This document shows, piece after piece, positions 22,799-34,366 of a stretch of 64,000 bases of DNA; position 1 is the first letter of the stretch, and each line of letters starts with the position of its first letter. The translations under genes and the position numbers were made by a program. Location: positions 536,428 through 600,427 of the forward strand of contig NW_006763145.1 in assembly GCF_000264905.1 (NCBI RefSeq), written 5' to 3'. The DNA comes from Stereum hirsutum FP-91666 SS1. Its lineage: Eukaryota > Basidiomycota > Agaricomycetes > Russulales > Stereaceae. The notes under the pieces are model-generated. The model did no database searches. It was not told the DNA's origin and was given only the letters and a program-made list of their open reading frames with translations.

Positions 22799-24637
22799 TC
22801 ATACGAGGCCATCTCCTTCTGCATTTTTACCTTCATACTTCAGCATCTTCGTAACGTCCTTCAGCCTCGGCCAATATTCCTTCAACATTCCCGTCCCGCT
22901 CAAGTTCGAAACTTGTTCATAGATGACCGTATCCCAAGCCACCCCACTCGGCTTTCCAACCAGCTCCATATCCCGATATCTCTTCAGCGACTCGACCAGA
23001 CACTCAAAACACCGCCGGTTATACTCTTCTTCTCCGTCCACACTAAGACAGCGAGGCTGCAGTGAGAGCGTCGAAGGTGTCAAGGGAGCGGTCCTGGCAA
23101 GTCTTCGTCGTCTACGCCCACTAGTGCCTTTCACGCCGCCTTCCAAGACCGCTATCAGCCCCTGAAGCATTAAATCCATTCCGTCCGTGAGTCCGATAGA
23201 CACCCTCTTCAACTGCGGCAGCGCCCTCCATAACATCTTCCACGTTGCTAGCGAAAGACGTTCTCCCCGATTGAACATGGTTTTGGTCAATGACAGGCTG
23301 AGGTTGGACGACGGGTGAATCGGAAGCATGTGTATGAACTTGACGAACATCTTGCTCGCGGTGAAGAAAGTGGATGAGCTGAACGTGATTTCAAGGAGCG
23401 TAGATGAATGATCGCGAGTGTAGCGTGGAATGTCCTCTGAAAAAACTCGGAAGCTGTGAAAGTGAGAGGCGGGCTCGATGTCGATGCAGCGGATTATTGG
23501 AACACCAGGCCGATGCAGGATACGTCGAAGAGGAACGATGAACTTTCGTATACTTTCTCCGTCCAAGAGGCCTCGTAGAAAGAAATTGAGGGAGGCCGCG
23601 GGAGGAATGACGAGGGACTTGGCGAGGAGCGTAAGAGCATCGGCTCCACCGTTGAGAACGAGCCGCTCCAGGTGGGACAGCGTCATAGGAGGAAAGGGAT
23701 TTAGAGCTTTGATTTCTGTATCGTTTTCGCTCCAGTAGTCGGTGAGACGTAGGGATGTGAGGCGAGGAGAGCGTAAGACAAGTGACACGACGTCCTGAAG
23801 CGAAGGTAGGATGGCGGTCGAGCGATCCTCGTCATTGGAGAGTTCGAGGGAGGTAAGATTGGTGAGGATGTTGAAGCCTGTACTGTCCGCAAGCTGAACG
23901 GCGCGAAGGCGAAATGAGTGCAGACGTTGAACATTACGATCCATAAAGGCCTCGGACAACGTCCAATTCCGGGACTCGATCTGGTCATCGTCCTCAAACT
24001 GCCAGGGATCTTTGTACTCCAATTCAATACCTTCGAGCGCAGGAAAGTCCGTAGTTTCGCTGAACGCCTTGTCAAGGACCTCACGATAGCCTACGAGGTG
24101 CAAGCGACCGATGCGGTGGCTGTTACCCCTGAGTACGTCGAGAAATTCCGGGAGATTGTTGGATGAAAGGTGGAAATCGCAAGTCAGCGGAGCTTGGGCG
24201 GAACGCTGTATCCTCGCTCCGATTGGAAGTGCTAAAGGACCCTCAGGTACTCTCTGCGAGCGACGAATCCGGTCTTGAGAACGCCCTGGTGAGATGAAGG
24301 ACCACAGTTTCGCGTGGTTCAAGCATATGGTGCGCCACCGACGGCAGACGAGCATGAGCCTGACCCAGTGTCCTTTCATAGCAGCCTTGGAGACGGTGTC
24401 GTAGTGTAGGAAGATCAGGGAAAGTATTTCGTCCGGAAGAATCGAGATAGGGGCGGCGCTGTTTCGTTTGGCTTTGAGGGCCAATAATGCATTCAGCGCT
24501 CGTGCAATCTCTTTGTCGTAAGCTGCACATATGACCTCTCTGGAGCTGAGCGGGCATTCGTGAGCAATACGCGAGGCGACATGATTGGAATGTAAGGCTT
24601 ACCCATGATGAGCGATGGTAGTAAACGGCGAATCCAT
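22799..24637 (-). CDS. F-box protein, cluster copy 2
   Basis: First exon 24637-24603 (MDSPFTTIAHH), phase-2 intron, then 24545-22799: 593 residues. The N-terminal helix (AAYDKEIARALNALLALKAK) leads into the F-box, ISILPDEILSLIFLHYDTVS, then LMLVCRRWRTICLNHAKLWS, at about residues 45-95. The rest has repeated Leu-rich segments (TNLTSLELSNDEDRS and on to VLRSPRLTSLRL), resembling degenerate leucine-rich repeats. The family basic motif reads TSGRRRRRLART at about residue 495. The role is presumably an SCF adaptor with an unknown target. Neighbouring copy 3 is in tandem on the same strand. Confidence 0.87.
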
Positions 24638-25091
24638 GCTTGCGTGTTGCGCGGGGGTGAAACAGCCGACAACTGCCATAGCAAGATAATAAGAAATCGT
24701 GAGCACATCAACATACATCGTGAGGGGGATACAAGCTATGTTAATACCATGAGGAAGCATGAGGAATAACATACCTGTCGTAGTCGCTAGTAACCAAAGG
24801 GTCAATGCGATAGCTTGGTGGTAAACGTTCGAGTGAAAGAAGCGGAGAACATCGAAGCAAAATTACCCCGGAGGAAGCCGGGTTCAGCCTTGTTGATATT
24901 TGAAATTGCGTGCCACTGTGGCAACATATATGTAGCGCAGAATCGCAAAGGTCGATATGAGCGGACATGGGTTGTATGCATTAGGTAGTAAATATCGACT
25001 AGTAAGTTAATACAGTGATTAGTAGAGTGGTGGGTGTAAATGAATCGATATACATGTCCAAGCACCGTTATTCTATATGTCTTACGCTTCC
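24638..25091. other. Spacer between F-box copies 2 and 3
   Basis: This holds the presumed promoter of copy 2 and the 3' flank of copy 3. No gene is seen. Confidence 0.4.
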
Positions 25092-26959
25092 TCACTCGGA
25101 TAACTCCCTAAAAGTCGCCACTCCACCCTCCTCAGGTTGTATGACCCACCCAACCTTCTTCGTGAGCTCCTTAATCCTTGACTTATACGGCTCCAAATCC
25201 GCATCCGGTATTTCAATCTTGTTCCTCGCGGCCTTCAACTCGATCACGTCCCACGTCTCACCCTTAATATTCCCACCCGTTGCACCCTCCGTCTCCTTAT
25301 ACTTCTCCAACCAGCCAACCAGACCTTCGTACGCAGTGGTTACCTGGGGTTGATAATGGATAGCAAGAGACGCCGGGTAGACCGGAGGCTGTAGAATGAT
25401 GGTCGAAGGCTGGAGGACAGTTGTCCTAATGATACGACGACGTCGGCGACCGGAGATTCCACGCGTACCGCGTTGCATGGCGGTCAGTAGACCTTCTAGC
25501 ATGGAGGGCAGCCCTGTGTCGACGTCAACGACGATCTGATTTGTCTGAGGCAGCAACTGGAAAATCGCCGCCCACGTTCTGGTCGGGTTCGCGTAGATTT
25601 CATTCGGCCTCAGGTGGGCAGTGAGGGTGAGCTGAGGGGTTTGCGACGGCTCAAGGGGAAGCGCACGGATAAGTTTGGCGAACATGGCTTCTACGTGGCG
25701 AGCATGTTCGGGCTGCACTTGGATTGAGAGGTGTGCGCTGCGAGGGTCCTGGAAAGTACCGGGACAGTCTTCCGTGGTATGAGCGGAGAACGCGTAAAAC
25801 AAGTCGCGGCCGCCTTCGACACAGACAGACCGGAGCGTTGGAACGCCAGTACGGGCCAGGGTGCGGCGGAGAGGGATGAGAAAGGGAAGGAGGCTGGAAG
25901 GGAGCCATGCGTCGCTGAGACAGAAGTGCATGGACGTTGAAGCCGGTATGTCGAGCGTACGGAGGATAACGGTAAGGCAAGACGTTCCACCGGAAAGATC
26001 GAGCATTCCAAGGTTAGGAAGCAGAATGGATTCATTGGTGAATGTCACTAGAGGCACGCCGTTCTCTTGCCAGCAGTGGTGCAATTTGAGGTTCGTCAGG
26101 CGTGGTGAGCGCTGTAGAAGACTGAGAACATCCTCAAGAGGCGGCCGGAAGCCATCTTGCCCTTGATAGTTACAGAGTTCGAGGGACGTTAGGTCATTCA
26201 GGCTTGGCCAGGAGAAGAATTCGACGTCGTGGAGGGAAATGGATTGTAGATGCGGGGCATTGGCCTCCACGAATTCCGCAGGAATAACCCAGTGGCGCTC
26301 TCGCATACTGTGGCCATTCCACGCAATGTTGAGATCCACGAGTGAAGGGAGATCTGTTATGCCTTGAAAAGCGGTCTGCAAGCGATTTGTTGCCCCAGTG
26401 ACCGAAAGAGTGCGAATTCGTTGGCCATGATTTGACAATACAGTCGCCAGACTCTCCGCCGTTGCCCTGGACAGGTCGAATCTGCAAGTGAGAGGTATTT
26501 CGGCAGATCGGCGTAGCCTGACCTCTAAGGGTAGTGCAGGACGCGGGATTCTTCCGAAGCGGCCTTGACGGTCGGGCGTGACGAATGACCATAGTCGTGC
26601 GTCGCCCAGACAGATTACGCGCCAGCGACGGCAGACGAGCATGAGTTGTGTCCAGCGCCCGGAGGTCGATTTCTCGACGACTGTGGCGTAGTAAAGGAAG
26701 ATCGTGGAGAGGGTCTCGTTTGGAAGTGAGGAGATGGGAGCCATGCTGTTGCGCATGAGCAAGAGATGTGCTATTTGAGCCTTCGCTTTGAGTATCTCTT
26801 GGTCATAAGCTGCTCTTGTCATCTGTCCAGTCCTAGCCAGGAAGAAAAATCAGAAACTACCTCCACGGAACGTAAAGTCGTGAGCTAAGTACAGTGAGCA
26901 ACGACTCACTGGCCATCAATGACGGGCAGATCTGTGTCAAACGAGGAGAGCACGACCAT
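25092..26959 (-). CDS. F-box protein, cluster copy 3
   Basis: First exon 26959-26910 (MVVLSSFDTDLPVIDG), phase-2 intron, then 26832-25092: 596 residues. An ATG inside exon 2 at 26,822 (MTRAAYDQEI) would give a shorter 576-residue form. I prefer the two-exon model because all family members show the same small exon and phase-2 junction. The F-box is ISSLPNETLSTIFLYYATVV, then LMLVCRRWRVICLGDARLWS. The Leu-rich region follows (DVLSLLQRSPRLTNLKLHH), and the basic motif is GTRGISGRRRRRIIRTT. The length matches copy 4. Confidence 0.85.
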
Positions 26960-27512
26960 AGTTCGGATATTCTCTGAATAAAGGCTATAAAGGAGTTCAA
27001 GGTGAGCGATTCTGTTTATAAAACGAGGATTCCTTCGAGCGTAACATACTTTGTGGCAAGGGGTAAGACTTCGGTACAGTCCCTGCAAGAGCTCTATGTC
27101 CTCAAGACTTTTAAGAACAAGATACAGGATGAACGAACGAGCAGAGTACCAGATGCCGTAGGACTGAGGACCTGACAAGCTCGCCGTGGTGGTCAAAACG
27201 AAGAGCGGCCAAAACACTCCTGACTTTGGACTACCATTACGTAAGTCAGTCATGACTTCAAATTTCGAAAGCGCTTGTTGTCTCTGTACCACCACCACTA
27301 CGATCCTCTCCCTGTTCCCTGTTCTCGCCTTTCAGGTGAAGCATTAGCTTGCTTCACAGTCTACTGCTCTAGTTGTATCAAGAAATTGGCCTATTACTTG
27401 TCATGGCATCTTCAATTTCGCCACAATATGCCTGTCAGTCATCGTTTTCGACTCTAGAGGGATGGGCCAGGAAAGATTCGACTGAAGAAGAGCGAAACAA
27501 AAGAGCATTAGG
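26960..27512. other. Divergent intergenic region
   Basis: This separates F-box copy 3 (minus) from eIF2A (plus) and should hold both promoters. An open frame on the minus strand runs on upstream of the chosen F-box start to 27,298, but it adds nothing family-like. Confidence 0.4.
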
Positions 27513-29785
27513 ATGCCTTTGACGGTACGCATATTTGATACTCACCCTATATCCCGATATTTACAACTTTGCGTCTTATAATTAGACGGTTCGGCCGTCT
27601 GATGCCTCTAGCTTCGCAGTTTTCTGGCTCATCCCTCGTGGCATGCTCCGATTCTTATAGTTTCCGTATTGACGAATGTATATAGTCCGCGCACAAAAAT
27701 CGATGGGTCTCGTCGACGGATCAGTCAACTACGAGCCAATAGAGGGCTTCCAAGTCCCCGATGTCTCCGCCCGGACGTACCAGTACTCTCCTGATGGACG
27801 TTTCTATGCGTATGCGCTCCCTACCTGGTAGGTGATCAGCTATCGATGTATATAATCTCCATAGACCCCCTAATTATGCTCATTATACTTCTTTATTAGC
27901 GTTCGGATATTTCAAGCCGAGGGCGCTGCCCTGCTTCGAGAACTTCCTCTCCCAAATATTGTCGAGTTCAATTTCTCGCCACGAGGGACCTACATCTCCA
28001 CCTGGGAACGGCTCGCAAAACTCGAGGACGGGGCGCAACATAAGAACCTCCGGGTCTTCTCGGTCTCGACTGGCGACGAGCTCATTTCCTTCACCCAAAA
28101 GTCGCAAGAGAGTTGGGACCTGCAGTACACCATCACCGAGTCGCACGCAATCCGTCTCGTAAATCAGGAGGTCCAGGTGTTCAGACCCGCAGAGTGGGGG
28201 AAAGGCGTGGTCGACAAGCTGAAGGTTGAACGTGCGAACAGCGTGGTGCTTAGCCCAGGCTTGAACCCATCCATTGCCGTGTTCATCCCGGAGAAGAGTG
28301 GCCAGCCGGCGAGCGTGAAGATTTTCTCGCTGTTGAACCTCGCTGCCCCTCCGACTTGCCAAAAGACGTTCTTCAAGGCGGAGAAGTCTCAGATCAAATG
28401 GAACACTCTCGGCACTCAGGTTCTCGTGCTCACGCACACGGATGTCGATAACACGAATAAAAGTTACTATGGGCAGACGGGTCTGTATCTGCTCACTGCG
28501 GCGGGTACCTTCGACTGCCGGGTGCAGCTCGACAAGGAGGGTCCCATTCACGATTTCGCGTGGAGCCCGAACTCGAAAGAGTTTGGTGTCGTTTATGGCT
28601 GTGAGTACCTCTCCGCTTTCCCGTGTAGTGTCCCATCCTGACTTCACTATAGTCATGCCCGCCAAGGCTATGTTGTTCGACCAGCGCGTTCGCACGTTGC
28701 ACGACTTCGGCTCCTCGTTCTACAACTTCATCGCCTTCAACCCGCAGGCGCGCCTCATCGCTCTTGCCGGTTTCGGTAACCTCGCAGGCAAAGCCGACAT
28801 CTTCGATCGTCGCTCCCTCACCAAACTCACCACCATCGACGCCTCCAACACCTCTCACTGCGAGTGGTCTCCCGACGGCAAGTTCCTCCTTACCGCCACT
28901 CTCAGTCCCCGTCTTCGTGTCGATAACGGCATCAAGATCTGGTACGTGCTCGGCCAGCTCATCCACGTGCAAATGTGCGACGAGCTGTATCAGGCGAGCT
29001 GGAGACCTATTCCTGTCGATCTGGCGCCTCAATTCCCTCAGTCTCTGCCACCACCACCTGCTGCTAGTGCGAATGCGCAGGCTCACCTTGCCGTCGTGAA
29101 GCCCGCACCGACGAAGCCTGCGGGTGCGTATAGACCCCCGGGAGCCCGTGGTTTGGGACCATCCTCCGCTTACAAGCGTGATGAGGAAGGAGGATCGCCT
29201 GCTAGGACGCCGAACGGGAGTGGAGCGGCCACGCCGACTGGTAGAGGTCATGGATCTCCTGGCCCGGGCCGGGGTGGGTATCAGAACGGAAGGAGGCAGG
29301 TTCCAGGAGCTCCTCCTCCTTCCCATTCTCCCTCGCCTGGTCCCGGTGGTCCAGGCGCTGACAAGAAGGCGAGGAAGAGGAAGGGGCCGAAGGAGGGTGG
29401 TCAGCAGCAGAATGGGAATGCGAGTGCGAATGGGAATGGGAATAGCGTGCCGCCTGTCGAGGCCGTTGTGCTACCTCCAGGGCCGTCGATGGCGATTGAT
29501 GTTAGCGGAGGAGGGTTTGATGGTGTTGACGGCTCGGTTCCTCCTACTCCGGGAGTCGACGGTCTTGATCCTATCGCAAAGAAAGTCAGGAACCTTAATA
29601 AGAAGGCACGTTGCGTTTCCATTTCCTTGCAGTTTCGTTGTGCTGATGACGGTCTACAGCTCAAGGCTATTGATGAGCTGAAGGAGAAGGCGAAGAAGGG
29701 AGAACGACTTGAGGCGACGCAGCTCAAGAAAATCGAGAGCGAGGCGGAGATCAAGAAGGAGCTTGGGACGCTCGTTCCTTCATAA
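27513..29785 (+). CDS. Eukaryotic translation initiation factor 2A
   Basis: The body is clear: exons about 27,687-27,827, 27,900-28,600, 28,653-29,605 and 29,660-29,785. It contains the family signature KSMGLVDG followed by YEPIEGFQ, a WD-like beta-propeller (YQYSPDGRFYAYALPT, IHDFAWSPNSKEFGVVYG, SHCEWSPDGKFLLTAT), a long Pro/Gly/Asn-rich linker and the C-terminal coiled coil VRNLNKKLKAIDELKEKAKK. eIF2A (yeast YGR054W) is a monomeric factor implicated in non-canonical initiation; it is not a subunit of eIF2. The 5' end is uncertain. An ATG at 27,513 (MPLT) followed by a strong GTACGC donor can be linked through a small exon and a weak donor near 27,637; otherwise translation starts at the ATG at 27,703. 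This is the one housekeeping gene in the duplicated middle region. Confidence 0.88.
29606..29659 (+). other. Probable GC-AG intron in eIF2A
   Basis: Removing these 54 bases joins NKK to LKAIDELKEKAK, the usual eIF2A C-terminal coiled coil. The donor is AAGAAG|GCACGT, a GC rather than GT site. The acceptor is TCTACAG. The segment is a multiple of three without stops, so retention would insert 18 residues. Confidence 0.6.
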
Positions 29786-30498
29786 GGTACTTCTTGTCAC
29801 CCCTCGTCGTTCGACTTCCCTTCTCCCTCATCTATTTTGAGGTCATTTGGGCCTGGATGTCCAGATTGTGAGAAATACGTATCTGATGTTATCGGGTGGG
29901 TGTTCGATATTGTTGTAGCGAGCATCTGTTGTTGTTGCAATTCTTTCAGGATTCGTTACTTGTGTGCATCGTATATATGGACTTGTAGGGATCATCATAT
30001 GAATGTCGCTTGTTGTATATGTGCGAAGACTCAGGAGAGGGAAACAGGATTTACGGGAGGTGTCCCCGATATGCGTCACAATTATGAAGCGGCCGCTAGA
30101 CATTCACTAGCGATTTGAGCACAACGAGTACGAGCAAAGTTTTGGTAAGTTGTGTACGCTGCAGATGTCAGCTTTAATTTTATGGAATGTTGTCATGGGC
30201 CACATACGCATCGGCTCCACATTGTTATGTCCGACTCGTGCCGGGGCAACCCGAGTTGAAGCCACTCGATAGGTTCGGGTTCAACGTTCAATCTCTGACC
30301 ACCATCTCCTGGAACCTCCTGAGCCGATCCTGAGCTCACTTTCTAGATAGAGCTTGACTCATTGACTGTATGCATTTCTCAGATCATTCATCCTTCGAAA
30401 AAAACTAAATGTTTTTTTTCAGCTAGGTTCAGGATCCTCGCTACGACTCCACGTCGAAGTTCGCGGCCCCCCTTGAATAACTTACTTCCAAGCTTTCA
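29786..30498. other. 3' flank of eIF2A and upstream DNA of kinase-like copy 1
   Basis: No gene is seen. The first 150 or so bases resemble the 3' flank of kinase-like copy 1 (after 31,332). A run of T (ATGTTTTTTTTCAG) lies near 30,408. Confidence 0.35.
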
Positions 30499-31332
30499 AT
30501 GTCATTCTGGCTCGAGCCTCCCTTTCAACGCCTCAAGCTTTTCCTATACTGCCTTCTCTCTTCAGCAGAACCCGGCAGTATCCGCCGATTCAAATTCGGT
30601 GTTCCTCTTGTCATAAAGCGTACTCCACGACTTGTGTCCACCGAAGCAGATGCCCTCGCTTTCCTCAACTCAACGGGGCTCGACCTCCCCATACCTCGTT
30701 TGGTCGACACCGTTCGTCTCGACGGATATACGTACACGATCATGACGCGTCTTCCTGGCGTACATCTACGCAGTCTGCTCATATAGAAATCGTTAGCCGT
30801 GGAAGACCTTCAAAAGATCATCGACGATATCCTCGCCGTACTCCACCAGCTCTGGACCCTCCAACAACCACCTTGCGACTCCGGCAAAGTCATGCTCAGT
30901 GCAAGTGGCCACGGTCTGCCGGATGGGTCGAATGACAAAGATACACATGCCGGGCCTTGTCCCTCCATCCTCGACTGCTACGTACCACTCACGCATCACC
31001 TCAAGCAGCCCGGTGATCCTATGTGGTCTGCAGAGCTGCTCTCTGCGAGACAGCCCGAGTTGATCAAAGCCGTTACATCCGACCGGATCGCTTGGGTCGC
31101 TGGTGATCTCCGGCCACATAACATCCTGATCTTGGACGGCAGACTGAGCGGCATCATCGATTGGCAGGATTCGGGGTGGTTGCCTCTTCACTGGCAGTTG
31201 CACGCGCTCCGGAACCCGTGTATGGGTAATCCGCTGTCCTTCTGTAACCTGTGGAGGAAGGTGAAATTTTCAAAGGAGACGGAAGAGGCATTCGAGGCGT
31301 CGTGTAAATTGCTTCGCTCCTACGTCGTCTAG
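30499..31332 (+). pseudogene. APH/choline-kinase-like gene copy 1, interrupted by a stop
   Basis: This aligns along its whole length and in one frame with the intact 277-residue copy at 36,612-37,445. A TAG at 30,784-30,786 interrupts it after GVHLRSLLI, where the intact copy reads GVHLRHLLMDD. No frameshift is needed to continue. Downstream, the catalytic segment GDLRPHNIL and the metal-binding IIDWQDSG remain perfect, as does the N-terminal FKFGVPLVIKR. So it is either a recent pseudogene, a gene read through at UAG, or a sequencing error. An N-terminal fragment alone would lack the active site. Confidence 0.75.
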
Positions 31333-31975
31333 CCTTCTGATGCTCGTTCCTTCGCAAGGTGCTTGTCACAACCCGCTTTTCTCGATTTCCTTCTTCCTCT
31401 TTCCTTCGTATGTTCGCTTGGTCCGCGGATTGTCAGGATTGTGCGAGAAGGAGTGACTACGTGACGTCAAGTTCGATCTTATCGTAGTTCTTTCGAGGCT
31501 GTTTGCTTTAATCATATTATATATTATGAAGGATATTGCTCTCGCCGTTGAATACTGAACATATGCAAAAAAAAGAAGAATCTACGACAAGGTTTTCCAC
31601 AATGATGTTTTGCATGATGTCTTGGTCTTGACGCAGTGGACTGTGGCGTCAACGTCCGTGCCACACAATTACATCAGCCGAGGATTTCGCCCCTGAGGCC
31701 TGAGGTGGCTACTAAGCTGCCTCTTCACTTCGACAACGTCACACGAAACTGCTTGCTCACTATAGTTTGGCAGACTTCGAAATCAGCTTGTTTGTGTGTT
31801 TGTTCAATTTCTTATGTTGCAAACGTGCTGATCAGGGTACGGCATGGCTGTTGGTATATCATCGAAAAGGCGGCCAAATCACGGCTATTTACAGGAGTTG
31901 AGTCTGTGTCACTGTGCTCTCCTTGATCTACGTTTGGTGCGTTGAACAGTTCACATAATTCTCCTATTATCGCTC
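31333..31975. other. Intergenic
   Basis: This lies between kinase-like copy 1 and F-box copy 4. No supported gene. Confidence 0.4.
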
Positions 31976-33837
31976 ATGCAGGGCTCCCAGGGCGTTTCTG
32001 ATACTCTGTCCGACATGAACCCCTGTAGTATTGATATTCGTAGTAATGGGTATGTGCTTGAGCGCCGGTCACATACTTTCTTCCTTGTGCTGAACACCGA
32101 TATTTGAATCGACTACTTAGATCCCAGGACTCGATACGAGCAGCCTGTGATGAAGGGATCGAGAAAACGATCGAGAGGCTCCTCGCTCTCCGAGCCATGC
32201 GCAACACGATCGCGCCCATCTCTATGCTCCCCGACGAAATTCTCTCCATAATCTTCCTATACTACGGCACCATCGTTGAATCTACTGCCACTGGACGCTG
32301 GACTAAATTGATGGTCGTCTGTCGCCGTTGGCACAAGGTCTGTTTGACCCACGCCAAGTTGTGGTCTTATATCGTGCCCGACCCCGGCCCCGTTCCCAGG
32401 ATTCGTCCACGGAAGGCAGTCGAACCTGGAGCCCTCACTATCGAGGAGAGGATCAAGCGTGCCGGCAGCATCCCTCTAGTTTGCCAATTCACAGTAACTG
32501 ATCACTCAGTAGACGATATCGCGGCTATAGTCACCGGACATGGAGACCGTATACGTTCACTATCAGTCAGCGGAAGCTACGGACCTCTTCAAAAGGCTGT
32601 TAGCTCCATTGGAGATCTTCCCATGTTGCGTGATCTCTCCGTGGAGTATTTGCGCGACTGGATAATGCTTGATTGGGGACCACAACCTACCAATTTCACC
32701 ATCAACCAAGCCTTCTTGGAACACAATGCACCACACCTTCACTCTCTTCGGCTCCACGCTATACAGTTCGCAGACCCGAATATGATCAATATATTTTCGA
32801 ATCTAACCTCGCTGACCCTCGTCAATAAGGAAAGTCGAACCGCTCCAAGCATGCCTTCTTTCATCGACGTCCTCTCGCTTCTTTCTCGCTCGCCGCGTCT
32901 CATAACCCTTGAGCTCGATCGGTACTGGCAGGAGAACGAAGGAGACGCAAACGCACTAGTCACCGACGCCCCAATCCCCCTCCCACATCTCGACCAACTA
33001 CAGCTTACCGCCGGAACGGACTACCTTACCGCACTCCTCAATTCCGTAGTCATACCCCCGACGGCCTCTCTAGAGTTCTCTCTCAACGACGCTCAGGACG
33101 CGCTACGCATCCGGAAATTCATCGTCCCCCTTCGGCGCCTTCTTCACAGCCCTGGTGCTCCCGTATTCCACTCAGTCTGTATCAACTGGGTTTCATCACC
33201 CCGGTTTGGCCTCAATGCGCACACCGGTGACTTCTGTCCAGGATCTGAAAATTCAAACGAGCGTGCGCATCTAAAGATAAATACATGTCCTCGGTCCATT
33301 CGCCAAGTGCGCTCCGTCATTACCAAGCTCATCCATATGCTTCCTCTTCCAACATCATCCGACTTCGGTGTCACGCTCAACGCTCGTGTCGTCAAGAGCC
33401 GCGATGCATATTCGGTGGAATTGTGGAAGACGATCGGTCGAGTCCTGCCGCAGCTGAAGACAGTCCATATAATGGTCTCCGATGCGATGGTCTTTATGCT
33501 GCGCGGCCTCTTGGACGCAATGCAAGATGGCACCAAGGGAATCAGCGGACGGAGGAGGCGAAGGATTGCGAAGACAATCCCCTTGAACCCTTCTATGCTT
33601 TTGCTTGCAGCAATATTGCGAAACCCTATTCAGACGAGCACTCAAACGAGGTACGAGGCCTTGCTTCAATTATTGAGGGTATATCGCGACATGGAGACGG
33701 TGGGCAAGCCAAAGGGTAAGATTTGGGAGAGGATAGAATTTGAGCCTTTCAGGAGTCAGCGGATCTTTGACACAGTGAAGGATGTTTTGCCGCGGCTGAA
33801 GGAGCTAACAGGAACGTTAACGTACCGTTATCAGTGA
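31976..33837 (+). CDS. F-box protein, cluster copy 4
   Basis: First exon 31976-32049 (MQGSQGVSDTLSDMNPCS), a phase-2 intron with a strong GTATGT donor, then 32121-33837: 596 residues. The helix CDEGIEKTIERLLALRAM precedes the F-box, ISMLPDEILSIIFLYYGTIV, then LMVVCRRWHKVCLTHAKLWS. Leu-rich segments follow (DVLSLLSRSPRLITLELDRY), and the basic motif is GTKGISGRRRRRIAKT. It is intact and close in length and sequence to copy 3, but on the opposite strand. Confidence 0.88.
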
Positions 33838-34366
33838 GACCCCTTGCTAAGGAACGCTGCTGTGAGGAATTCCTTGTATGAACAGACTTTATCTATTACT
33901 TAGTAGCAGCTTCGAAGTACTTAATGTCTATCGTTTGTACATGGCTATCATGTTGACTCAATTACTTGATCTACAACTTGGTACACCCCTTGTACTCTCC
34001 GTATACATACAAATTCCCTCAAAATTGACCGTCCCTTGCTGCATTTTTCACGAGATCAGCGGGGCAGTCTTAACCGCCACAGAGGGTGAATTCTACAGAA
34101 AGGTGCCACAGTGGCCACGGCGGACCCGAAGTTACGGCTCGATCATTTGTTCAAGTTTGAAGCACTCATCTTTTCATCCACTTTGGGTCCCACCACAACA
34201 TCGCCGTCCATCTCTCCTCGCCATTGTATTTGAGCTGTGAGTCTTCCAACGTTCCATACAGGCAGTTTCTACATGCGCTGACAGCGTTATCAATCGACGA
34301 ATTGGTCTTTGTAGGTACTGTCAAAGTCTCCCTCTTACGTTTTGTATGGCGTATAACTTCGACGAT
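33838..34366. other. Intergenic
   Basis: This is the spacer between F-box copies 4 and 5. No gene is seen. Confidence 0.4.
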
